The translations under genes were made by a program, and so were the position numbers. A stretch of DNA of 64,000 nucleotides, from positions 1 to 64,000 of the forward strand of contig NZ_JBGUBC010000014.1 of assembly GCF_041821145.1 (NCBI RefSeq). The letters are read 5' to 3'. The notes below the pieces were generated by a model. The model had not been told where the DNA came from, ran no database searches, and saw nothing but the letters and a program-made list of their open reading frames with translations. Shown piece after piece: positions 34,271 through 42,440 of this stretch (position 1 is the stretch's first letter; each line of letters opens with the position of its first letter). The DNA comes from Halopenitus sp041821145. GTDB taxonomy: Archaea; Halobacteriota; Halobacteria; Halobacteriales; Haloferacaceae.

Positions 34271-34642
34271 TCACGTCCGGAAGGATTCACCACACCCACA
34301 CTCGGAGACCACGTTCGGGTTCTCGACGTGGAAACCGGCCGCCTGCAGGCCGTCCTCGTAATCGATCGTGCTGCCGCCGACGTAGCTCTCGCTTGCCGGA
34401 TCGACGAACACGCGCAGTCCGTGTCGTTCGACGACGACGTCGTCCTCCTCGGGTTCGGTATCGAAGCGCATCCCGTAGGACAGTCCGGCACACCCCCCCT
34501 GCTGGACGAATAGCCGAAGTCCGCCGACGTCGATGTCCATCCCCTCCGATCGCATCAATGAGAGTGCCTCCTCGGCGGCACTCGGGGTCACCTCGATCGT
34601 GGAACCGGGGTCGCTGTCGGAGTCCGCCGTGTTCGTGCTCAT
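34271..34642 (-). CDS. IscA/HesB-type iron-sulfur cluster assembly protein
   Basis: 123 residues from the ATG at 34642. Carrier or scaffold for delivering iron-sulfur clusters to client proteins. All three conserved cysteines are present: Cys51 in QQGGCAGLSYGMRF and Cys115/Cys117 in SECGCGESF. The N-terminal 15 residues are an acidic Ser/Thr/Asp tail typical of halophiles. It is divergent from a ferredoxin gene, which is a plausible client. The longer frame to 34741 overlaps the promoter of the ferredoxin gene and is rejected. Confidence 0.92.
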   Translation of the reverse strand: MSTNTADSDSDPGSTIEVTPSAAEEALSLMRSEGMDIDVGGLRLFVQQGGCAGLSYGMRFDTEPEEDDVVVERHGLRVFVDPASESYVGGSTIDYEDGLQAAGFHVENPNVVSECGCGESFRT

Positions 34643-34783
34643 GCGAACGTATTCGCGTTCAATGATAAAAACCCTGGCGCCGACGCTCCGGACACGTTCC
34701 CGGTCGTTCGGAGGCACGCCCCACGCTCGAACCGGCACCATCTCCCAGCAGTTTATATGCCGAGGAGCACTCGATCAAGGCAA

Positions 34784-35113
34784 ATGGGCATCGATCCGAA
34801 CTTCGAGACCAACAAGGAGGACGTGGGCGAGGAACACGGCGTCACGGTGTGGGGACCGACCGACCCCCCCGAGGAACTCGGCGTTCGCGGCACCCACGTC
34901 GCGGTCGATTTCGACATCTGTCTGGCCGACGGTGCCTGTCTGGAGGACTGTCCGGTTGACGTCTTCGAGTGGGTGGACACGCCCGGCCATCCCGAAAGCG
35001 AGCGAAAGGCGAACCCGACCGACGAGGACCAGTGTATCGACTGCATGCTCTGTGTGGACGTCTGTCCGGTCGATGCGATCGACGTCGACCCGGGGCGCGA
35101 GAACCGCACCTAG
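34784..35113 (+). CDS. dicluster ferredoxin of the archaeal zinc-containing type
   Basis: 109 residues. First cluster motif CLADGACLEDCP (Cys46, Cys52, Cys56) has an Asp where a fourth Cys is usual, as in the Sulfolobus zinc ferredoxin, where this site is a 3Fe-4S or Asp-ligated cluster. The second motif CIDCMLCVDVCP (Cys84, 87, 90, 94) is a standard 4Fe-4S site. The N-terminal extension (residues 1-40) contains His18 and His38, possible zinc ligands; this is inferred. Low-potential electron carrier. A TTTATATG element (34752-34759) is 25-32 bases ahead of the ATG. Confidence 0.93.
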   Translation: MGIDPNFETNKEDVGEEHGVTVWGPTDPPEELGVRGTHVAVDFDICLADGACLEDCPVDVFEWVDTPGHPESERKANPTDEDQCIDCMLCVDVCPVDAIDVDPGRENRT

Positions 35114-35138
35114 CCCCATCTCGACGATGGGTGAGGAG

Positions 35139-36341
35139 CTAGCGTGCAGCGTCGAACGCCTGCTGGAGGTCGGCTTTCATGTCCTCGACGTGTTCGATAC
35201 CCACCGAGACTCGGATGAGGCCGTCGGAGAGGCCGGCGGCGATCCGTTCCTCGCGGGGGATCGCTGCGTGGGTCATCGCCGCCGGCTGTTCGATCAGGCT
35301 CTCGACGCCGCCAAGTGATTCCGCGAGCGTGAACACCTCCGTCTCGGAGACGACCGTCGATCCCTGCTCGAGGGTACCGTCGAGTTCGAACGAGAGCATA
35401 CCGCCAAAGTCGTCCATCTGCTCGCTTGCGAGGTCGTGTTGGGGATGGCTCTCCAGACCGGGGTAGTAGACCCGATCGACCGCCTCGTGCTCGTCGAGCC
35501 AGCGTGCCAACTCGCGAGCGTTCTCACAATGGCGATCCATCCGAACCGGCAGAGTCTTCGTCCCCCGAAGGACGAGAAAGCTATCGAAGGGGCCGGGCGT
35601 CGCGCCGACCGAGTTCTGGTAGAACCCGAGCTTCTCGTCGAGTCCCTTCCCGTCGGTGATGAGCGCGCCGCCGATCGTATCGGAATGGCCGCCGAGATAC
35701 TTCGTCAACGACTGACAGACGATGTCGGCACCGAGTTCAAGCGGGCGCTGGAGATACGGCGTCGCAAAGGTGTTGTCGACCACACACAGGGCGTCCCCCT
35801 CGTGAGCGATGGCCGACAGCGCCGCGATGTCGTTGACGTTCATGAGGGGGTTCGTCGGCGTCTCGACCCACACGAGTTCGGTCTCGGGACGCATCGCGTC
35901 GGCGACGGCCTCGTGGTCGGTCGTATCCACGAAGCTGGTCTCGACGTCGTACTGCTCGTAGACCTGCGTGAGGATGCGGTGGGTACCGCCGTAAACGTCG
36001 TCGCCGGCCACGACGTGATCGCCGGATTCGAGCAGGTTGAGAACCGTGTTGATCGCGGCCATTCCCGAGGCGAAACACCGGGCATGGGTCCCCGACTCGA
36101 GGTCAGCGAGGTTCGCCTCCAGATCGGTCCGGGTCGGATTTGCCGTTCGGGAGTACTCATAGCCGCGATGCTCGCCCGGCACGTCCTGTTCGTAGGTGGA
36201 GTTGGCGTGGATCGGCGTCATCAACGCGCCGGTTTCCGGATCCGGCTCCTGACCCGCATGGATCGCCCGGGTCTCGAACCGGAACGGGCTGTCGGCCTCG
36301 TGCCCATCGCGTTCGGCGTCTCGATCGGTCTCGTCGCTCAT
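35139..36341 (-). CDS. cystathionine gamma-synthase/beta-lyase-family PLP enzyme
   Basis: 400 residues, Cys/Met metabolism family. Motifs: YEYSRTANPTRTDLEANLADLESG with the conserved substrate-loop Tyr and Arg, DDVYGGTHRI, VVDNTFATPYLQRPLELGADIVCQSLTKYLGGHSD with Lys214 as the Schiff base, and the C-terminal RISVGIEHVEDMKADLQQA. It could work as a synthase (forming cystathionine from O-acyl homoserine) or a lyase; sequence reading alone does not decide. The ATG at 36341 replaces the longer frame to 36392, which overlaps the NFACT gene's end. Confidence 0.9.
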   Translation of the reverse strand: MSDETDRDAERDGHEADSPFRFETRAIHAGQEPDPETGALMTPIHANSTYEQDVPGEHRGYEYSRTANPTRTDLEANLADLESGTHARCFASGMAAINTVLNLLESGDHVVAGDDVYGGTHRILTQVYEQYDVETSFVDTTDHEAVADAMRPETELVWVETPTNPLMNVNDIAALSAIAHEGDALCVVDNTFATPYLQRPLELGADIVCQSLTKYLGGHSDTIGGALITDGKGLDEKLGFYQNSVGATPGPFDSFLVLRGTKTLPVRMDRHCENARELARWLDEHEAVDRVYYPGLESHPQHDLASEQMDDFGGMLSFELDGTLEQGSTVVSETEVFTLAESLGGVESLIEQPAAMTHAAIPREERIAAGLSDGLIRVSVGIEHVEDMKADLQQAFDAAR

Positions 36342-36388
36342 ACGGACCCATGGCCGGGCGGGAGTGTGACTCTTGTCCTTCCGGATCC

Positions 36389-38533
36389 TCACTCGATGAT
36401 ATCGGATCCGCCCGGCGGGAGGAACTCCTGAATGAGGTCCGCGCTCGCGACCTTGCGGACGAACGACTGATCCGTGAACCGTTCTTTGAGCTCACGATAG
36501 ACCATCATCGCGGCGTCGTTTTGGGCGTACATTCCCGGCTCCAGTTTGATGCTCGTCGCCACTCGATCGCGGATGGCGGAGGGAGGCCCGCCGATAACGC
36601 GCGTGACCGGCTCACACTGAACGCCGACGGCGACCTGACAGGGAACGTCCTCGAAGTAGGTCCGATCGCCGCGGATCACGAATCCGCCTTTTTCGATGTA
36701 TTCGCCGCTTTCAGGCGTCTTCGAGACCTGATCCGGGTCGACCATATAGGCGTCGCCCGCACCGCGACCCTCCTTCCAGGTCGAGGAGTACGACACCGCG
36801 AACTGTGCGGCCTCCTCGAGACTCGAGTCCGGGAACTCGATCGCCTCGGATGGCTCGGAGGGACCGGATGCCTTCAACAGCGTGACCGGCCCGCCGTGGG
36901 CCTGCGTGTGGAAGAACCGGTCGTGACGGTCCATGTACTTTTTGACGATCTCCTCGTTTTGATCCGCGTTTCGCCCACCAATGACGAGGTAGTCGTTGGA
37001 GGTACGGAACCAGCGAAAGCGCTCGTACCATTCGTCGGTCGTTCGGAGGGGGATCGACGTCCGGGAGAGCCAGTCGATCGCACGCTCCTCGTCGGCACCC
37101 TCCTCGCCGCCCTCCTCGGTGCCTCCGGTCTCGGGCGCACCGTCGGCGGCCTCCCAGTCGGCCTTGCGCTCGCGGACCGCCTCGAGTTCCTCGCGGGTGG
37201 ATTCGATCGCCTTCTTGGCGCCCTCCTTTTTCCCTTCGATGCGTTTCGCTTCCTGGTAGAGTTGGTCGGCGTTCACCTCGATGCTCGTCGTCGCATCGAG
37301 TTCGATGGGGGTATCGTCGATCCGAATCGTGACGGTTCCCTCGCTGCCGTCGAGGTCCTCGACCGCCTCCGCCGCCGAAATTCCCCTCTCGGCGCCCTCC
37401 GCAAGCGTCTCCGCGATCGCTTCCCAGCCGAGACCGTTCTCACGAGCCGACTGCACCGTTGAAAGCACCTCATCGACCAGATCGTAGTTGGCATACAGGA
37501 GTTCGGCACGTTCACGGGTGGCTTCGGCCTGCTCCTCGAACTCCTCGATCGCGTTCTCCTGCTGTTCGATGATGCGTTCCTGTTTTGCGATCTCCGTCCC
37601 GAAATCGGGCTTCGAGGGCTCGACGGCGCCGGTTCCCGATCCGGACTCGCCGGCTCCCTCCTCGTCGCCTCGCTCAAATCGCCGGAAGTACTCATCGAGG
37701 GCCGCGTTAAACGAGTCGAACCCCTCACTCGACAGGTCCTCGTGCTCCGTAAGCGGGAACGGCGTCACGTCGACGACGTGGCCGTCCTCCTCGTAAACGC
37801 GCGGATCGACCCGTCCGGATCGAAGCCGCTCGTCGATCCGGGCGATCGCGTCGTGGAGGTCGCGGTATTCGTCCTCGCCGGCCTCCTCGATCGGCATGGT
37901 CTTCTCGACGCCCGCGCGAGAGCAGACCTCCTCGGCGTAGAGCCCGCCGAGGTTCAACTGCGTCGCCAAGGTGCGAACGACGTCGGTATCTGACTCGTTC
38001 ATGTGGCGGGTGAACGCATCGAAGGAGACTTCGAGAGGGTTGAGACGCGATGCCGGGTATTCGTACTGTGCCCCCGGCGCGACCGTTCGCGATTTTAGCC
38101 GGACCGTCGAGAGCGCTTGAACCACCTCGCCGGTCTCGTCGAGTACCGCGATGTTCCCCTGTCCGAACAGCTCGGCGACGATCCGGGTGTCCTCGTCGCC
38201 CCGCTCGAACTCAAAAGTGAGGATCCGGTCGAACTCGTACTGCTCAACCCCGACGAAGTCGGCTCCAGACAGCCGGTTTCGGAGCATCTTCGCGAAGTTC
38301 GGCGGGCGACCAGGCGCGTCCGGGACGTTCTCGGGGTCGGCGACGTGGGCGCGTTTGCACTCGTCGGCCTCGATCAGTAGTTCGACTCGTCCGCGATCGA
38401 AGTCACGAAGCTTGAGCCGCAGTAGGCTCTCGGGATAGAGGTACGCCTTGTCGACCTTTGCACCCGTATACCGCCCGAGTTCGGTGACGAGCGCACGAAG
38501 GTCGATGCTCGAAAGTTCCCGTTTCGGTTCCAT
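36389..38533 (-). CDS. rqcH: NFACT-family ribosome-quality-control protein RqcH
   Basis: 714 residues. Archaeal counterpart of RqcH/NEMF/Rqc2, which binds stalled 60S/50S-peptidyl-tRNA complexes. The NFACT-N domain starts MEPKRELSSIDLRALVTELG and carries the Asp-Arg pair (Asp102, Arg103 in EFDRILTF) equivalent to the pair needed for tailing in bacteria. Long coiled coils (about 300-350 and 430-475) follow, then the NFACT-R domain WYERFRWFRTSNDYLVIGGRNADQNEEIVKKY near residue 500 and VKGEP-type end segments. Two low-complexity acidic Gly/Glu linkers sit inside the coiled-coil region. The start at 38533 is preferred over 38638. Confidence 0.9.
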   Translation of the reverse strand: MEPKRELSSIDLRALVTELGRYTGAKVDKAYLYPESLLRLKLRDFDRGRVELLIEADECKRAHVADPENVPDAPGRPPNFAKMLRNRLSGADFVGVEQYEFDRILTFEFERGDEDTRIVAELFGQGNIAVLDETGEVVQALSTVRLKSRTVAPGAQYEYPASRLNPLEVSFDAFTRHMNESDTDVVRTLATQLNLGGLYAEEVCSRAGVEKTMPIEEAGEDEYRDLHDAIARIDERLRSGRVDPRVYEEDGHVVDVTPFPLTEHEDLSSEGFDSFNAALDEYFRRFERGDEEGAGESGSGTGAVEPSKPDFGTEIAKQERIIEQQENAIEEFEEQAEATRERAELLYANYDLVDEVLSTVQSARENGLGWEAIAETLAEGAERGISAAEAVEDLDGSEGTVTIRIDDTPIELDATTSIEVNADQLYQEAKRIEGKKEGAKKAIESTREELEAVRERKADWEAADGAPETGGTEEGGEEGADEERAIDWLSRTSIPLRTTDEWYERFRWFRTSNDYLVIGGRNADQNEEIVKKYMDRHDRFFHTQAHGGPVTLLKASGPSEPSEAIEFPDSSLEEAAQFAVSYSSTWKEGRGAGDAYMVDPDQVSKTPESGEYIEKGGFVIRGDRTYFEDVPCQVAVGVQCEPVTRVIGGPPSAIRDRVATSIKLEPGMYAQNDAAMMVYRELKERFTDQSFVRKVASADLIQEFLPPGGSDIIE

Positions 38534-39029
38534 GGGTATCCAACACGCGGCGGCCGAAAAGGCGTGTCGTTCCGGGCCCCGATCCGGATCGACTCGATCT
38601 GTCCGGCTCCTGATCCCTTCGATCGGTTCGGTTCCCAATTCTCGGCGAGTGAATCACGAACACGTGAACGTTCCGGACCGAATCCTTCTGGAGGGGGCTT
38701 CAGCTCCGATTCGGCGTCATTCAGATAGACGAGTTCACCAGCCCGATCGAGCCACTCGATGCCCCACGTGACGGTCGGCGGGACGAGCGTCGTCGTGAAG
38801 ATGGCTGTGAAGACGAAAAGCTAATCGATCACCGACCACCGCCGCCGACGTATCGACCCGGGCGAATCCACGTCATACGTTCCGGCAAGATACGTTGACA
38901 CATCGGAACGGAGGCAGAGTTGACCGTCACAGGTAAAGACACCCCCTCAGAGAAACTCGACAGTATTGATCATGAGTAATAGCGCCGACATCCGTACTGA
39001 CGGAGCGAACGAGGGATCGAGGTGCCCCG
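38534..39029. other. 496-bp gene-poor gap
   Basis: Longest intergenic stretch in the window. On the minus strand between about 38650 and 38820 a short open frame reads LFVFTAIFTTTLVPPTVTW, a membrane-span-like stretch, without a start codon (see next entry). On the plus strand a 23-codon reading frame (38972-39043) overlaps the start of the reductase gene. No strong TATA element was found for the reductase. Otherwise nothing I can assign. Confidence 0.5.
38690..38820 (-). pseudogene. possible C-terminal remnant of a membrane transporter
   Basis: The minus-strand frame from 38820 encodes LFVFTAIFTTTLVPPTVTW followed by a short helical region WLDRAGELVYLNDAESELKPPPEG. The hydrophobic part resembles the last span of cation:proton antiporters. 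It has no start codon: an in-frame stop codon (38821-38823) lies right before it. It may therefore be the tail of a decayed transporter. The match is by eye, without alignment, so the identity is uncertain. Confidence 0.3.
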
Positions 39030-40751
39030 ATGAATACCGTTGAACGGTGGAAACAGGAGAAACATCCGCTTGCGGTTATCGAAGACGTAAAACGCTACGC
39101 CGAGGAGGGGTTGAGCTTCGAGGAGATCGAGACGGAGGCCGGAGACGGCGAGTGGGAACGACTCAAGTGGGCCGGCATGTACGCCCACGGAAACCACGAC
39201 GACTACTTCATGATGCGAACGAAGGTCCCCGGCGGCCACCTGACGCCCGAGCAGGCCGAGGTGATCGGCGAGGTCGCCGCGGAGTTCGCGACCGCTCCCG
39301 AGGAGTTCGGGGGTGCCGAACAGAATGACATCTGGGGCGACGGCTTCCTCGACATTACCACCCGGCAGGACATCCAGACCCACTGGATCGAGATCGAGGA
39401 CGTCCCCGAGATCTGGGCCCGATACGACGAGGTCGGCCTGACGACCATCCAGGGCTGTGGGGATTCGGCTCGAAACGTGCTCGGCTGTCCCGCTGCCGGC
39501 CTGACGGACCACGAGGCGTTCGACGCCCAGCCAGTCATCGAGGCGGTCTCCGAGTTCTTCACTGAGAACCGCGAATACGCGAATCTGCCCCGGAAATTCA
39601 AGATGACGATCACCGGCTGTCGCCACGATTGCGGCCAGTCCCAGATCAACGACGTCGGCCTCGTTCCGGCACACAAGGCGGTCGACGGGAGGGAGTACTA
39701 CGGCTTTCACGCCCGAGTCGGCGGCGGTCTCTCGGATGGTCCCCGGATGGCCTCGCCACTGGACGTCTTCGTGCCCCCGGAGGATACCGTCGAGTTCGCC
39801 CGCGCCGTCGCCCAGACGTTCAAGGAACTCGGCGACCGCACCAACCGCGGCGTCTGTCGGATGCGGTATCTCGTCGAACAGATGGGTCCCGAAGCGTTCG
39901 AGGAGGCAGTCCGGGATCGCTGTTCGATCGACCTCCCGGGGCGCGGAACCGACCTCACCGAGGGATACACTGGTGACCACGTCGGCGTTCACGACCAGAA
40001 ACACGACGGGCTGAAATACGTCGGGTTCAACGTCATCGCGGGACGGATGGGCGGCGAGGAGTTCGCGGCGGCCGCTCGTGCCGCCGAGCAATACGGCACC
40101 GACGATGCCTCGGTGCGATTAGCGACGGACCAAAACGTCCTCGTCACTCACGTCCCGACGGAAAACGTCGGCAACGTTCTGGATGAACCCGTCGCTCGGA
40201 AGTACCGTCCCGACCCCGGCCCCTTCTCGCGAGGCGCAGTTGGGTGTACCGGCTCGGAGTTCTGCAACTACGGCATCATCGAGACGAAAAACCGCGTCCG
40301 TCGGTGGGCAAAGGCACTCGACCGTCGCATCGACACGCCCGAGGACCTCGAAGTCGTCCGGATGCATATGTCCGGCTGTTCGGCCTCCTGTGCCCAACCG
40401 CAGATAGCCGACATCGGCTTTCGCGGCGAAACCGTCGCGATCGATGATCCCGAGGGAACGACGAACGAGGAGGGCGACAACATCGTCGAAGGGATGGATT
40501 TCGGCCTCGGTGGCTCGCTGGGAGTGGACAACGAGTTCATCGATTGGGTCGAACACGCCGTCCCGGCCGACGCCGTCATCCCCGCCCTCGAGAAGCTGTT
40601 CGACGCCTACACGAGCGAACGAGCTGACGATGAACGGTTCTACGAGTGGTGTCGCCGTGTCGACAACGACCGGCTCCGCGAGGTCATGCGGCGGGCCGAC
40701 GCCGACGTTGCCGGCGGTGTGCCCCACGGGGAGGTGACGAGCGGTGACTGA
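39030..40751 (+). CDS. siroheme nitrite/sulfite reductase (ferredoxin-type)
   Basis: 573 residues with the two-fold repeat of the assimilatory nitrite/sulfite reductase fold. First half: GCGDSARNVLGCP and MTITGCRHDCGQSQINDVGLVP. Second half: the cluster and siroheme ligands GAVGCTGSEFCNYGI (Cys-x5-Cys near residues 407-412) and HMSGCSASCAQPQIADIGF (Cys-x3-Cys near 449-453). It reduces nitrite to ammonium or sulfite to sulfide with six electrons; which of the two is unknown. It overlaps the next gene by 8 bases, so they are translationally coupled. No nitrate reductase or sulfur-assimilation genes are in view. Confidence 0.92.
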   Translation: MNTVERWKQEKHPLAVIEDVKRYAEEGLSFEEIETEAGDGEWERLKWAGMYAHGNHDDYFMMRTKVPGGHLTPEQAEVIGEVAAEFATAPEEFGGAEQNDIWGDGFLDITTRQDIQTHWIEIEDVPEIWARYDEVGLTTIQGCGDSARNVLGCPAAGLTDHEAFDAQPVIEAVSEFFTENREYANLPRKFKMTITGCRHDCGQSQINDVGLVPAHKAVDGREYYGFHARVGGGLSDGPRMASPLDVFVPPEDTVEFARAVAQTFKELGDRTNRGVCRMRYLVEQMGPEAFEEAVRDRCSIDLPGRGTDLTEGYTGDHVGVHDQKHDGLKYVGFNVIAGRMGGEEFAAAARAAEQYGTDDASVRLATDQNVLVTHVPTENVGNVLDEPVARKYRPDPGPFSRGAVGCTGSEFCNYGIIETKNRVRRWAKALDRRIDTPEDLEVVRMHMSGCSASCAQPQIADIGFRGETVAIDDPEGTTNEEGDNIVEGMDFGLGGSLGVDNEFIDWVEHAVPADAVIPALEKLFDAYTSERADDERFYEWCRRVDNDRLREVMRRADADVAGGVPHGEVTSGD

Positions 40752-42294
40752 CCGCGAACCGACCGAGATGCCACCGGGGGAGCAACCGGATGCCGACGAT
40801 CGATCCGACGCTCCCGACTCTCCGCTACCCGGCATCCCCAGGGTCAACGGAAGCACCGAGAACGGGTGTGGCGATGAGTGTGGTTGCGTTGGGGTCGAGA
40901 CGGGAACGATCGCCGACAGCGGCGGGGCGGGAACGGTTACCGACGGCGGCACGACCCCGGCCAACGTCGATGGTGAGGGTCACCTCGTCGACACCGAGTT
41001 CACCGCACCTGCGAAAGGGGTGAGCCAGAACGTCGACGACGGAGCGCCGGACGAGCGCGTCGGTGTTCCCGACGGTGTCGACCTCGAGACCCCCGGAGAC
41101 GGCATCCGTTCTCGGATGAACGATATCGAGGAACCCGACGACAAGACGTGGTTCATGGAACTGGACGGGGCGGTCATCGACGATGGGCGCTGTATCCAGT
41201 GTGGGACGTGTGTGGCCGCCTGTCCGTCGGACTCCATCGGCATCGACGAGGAGGGGCTACCCGAACTCGTAAAGATGTGTACCGGCTGTTCGCTCTGTTG
41301 GGACTTTTGTCCCCGCGGCGGTCTCCGGTACGAGCGCCAATGGAAGATCACTGGCGGCGACGACAACGTAAAGGGAGCCGGCGACCCGATAACGGAGTTC
41401 TCCGCGAAGGTAACCGAGGAGTGGCACGAATCCGCACAGGACGGCGGTGTCGTGACTGCGTTGCTGTCGAAACTCCTTGAGGCGGGCGAAATCGACGGCG
41501 CGCTCGTCGCCACCGAAAGCGACGAGGAGCCCTGGAAGGCCGAATCCTTCCTCGCGACCAGCCACGAGGAACTCGTCGCGAACGCCGGGTCGTGGTACAA
41601 TCAGACGATGGCACTCGGAAATCTCGACCTCGAGCAGTGGTCAGGGAAACTCGACGTGCCGATCGAGGAGGCGTCGATCGCGCTCGTCGGCACTCCCTGT
41701 GAGATCGAGGGCATCCGCGCGTTGCAGGACTTCGAATGGGAGTACGGCAGCCAGGAACGGGGCGTTCGGTCGATAGAATACACCATCGCGCTGATGTGTA
41801 CGAAGAACTTCAACTATTACCGTCTTCTCGGCGAGCAACTCGAGGAGAAACGCGGCATCGATCCCGCCGACATCGGAAAGATGGATGTCCTCCACGGGAA
41901 GCTAATGGTCTATGACGATGACGGCGAACTGCTCGTCGAAGAGGACGTCGAACGTTTTCACGACGCTGCGTTGAAAGGCTGTGATGAGTGTGCCGACTTC
42001 ACGGGATTCTGTGCGGACGTCACGGTCGGGTCGGTCGGCTCGAGCGAGGAATTCTCGAGCGTCATCGTCCGCACTGAACAGGGGCTTCAAGCGTGGGACC
42101 TCCTCAAAGACGACCTCGAATATCACGACCTTGAGGACCGAAGCGCAGTCGGGAAGCTACAGGGATGGGATAAAAAGAACGCGTTCGAATCGCTCCAACG
42201 TCCCTTCGACCCCGACGCGCCACGGTTCATCGACTACGTCGACCACGCCGCCAACTACGATACGGAACCGAATCCCCACGAGGTCGACCACTGA
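40744..42294 (+). CDS. F420-hydrogenase beta-subunit-like (FrhB/FpoF-type) iron-sulfur flavoprotein
   Basis: 516 residues. The first 130 are acidic and disordered, including CGDECGCVG near residue 40. Two 4Fe-4S motifs follow, CIQCGTCVAACP and CTGCSLCWDFCP (about 150-190). Then the FrhB N-terminal domain (VVTALLSKLLEAGEIDGALV, GTPCEIEGIRALQ near 316) and the C-terminal domain with CDECADFTGFCADVTVGSVGSS near 412. This family binds FAD and reacts with reduced coenzyme F420. Coupled to the upstream siroheme reductase by an 8-base overlap, it probably supplies that enzyme with electrons. GTG start. Confidence 0.9.
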   Translation: MTDREPTEMPPGEQPDADDRSDAPDSPLPGIPRVNGSTENGCGDECGCVGVETGTIADSGGAGTVTDGGTTPANVDGEGHLVDTEFTAPAKGVSQNVDDGAPDERVGVPDGVDLETPGDGIRSRMNDIEEPDDKTWFMELDGAVIDDGRCIQCGTCVAACPSDSIGIDEEGLPELVKMCTGCSLCWDFCPRGGLRYERQWKITGGDDNVKGAGDPITEFSAKVTEEWHESAQDGGVVTALLSKLLEAGEIDGALVATESDEEPWKAESFLATSHEELVANAGSWYNQTMALGNLDLEQWSGKLDVPIEEASIALVGTPCEIEGIRALQDFEWEYGSQERGVRSIEYTIALMCTKNFNYYRLLGEQLEEKRGIDPADIGKMDVLHGKLMVYDDDGELLVEEDVERFHDAALKGCDECADFTGFCADVTVGSVGSSEEFSSVIVRTEQGLQAWDLLKDDLEYHDLEDRSAVGKLQGWDKKNAFESLQRPFDPDAPRFIDYVDHAANYDTEPNPHEVDH

Positions 42295-42440
42295 GCGTGC
42301 ATCGACGAGAGAATCGATTTCCTCCGGTCGGCTTCCGGAGCGAGAGGAAACGGCGACGTCGATCGACGACACCGCCAGGCGGGAGAGCCGTCCGGTGCTC
42401 CGCGTGGACGGGACTGAAACCGAAAGACGCTCCCGGAAGT

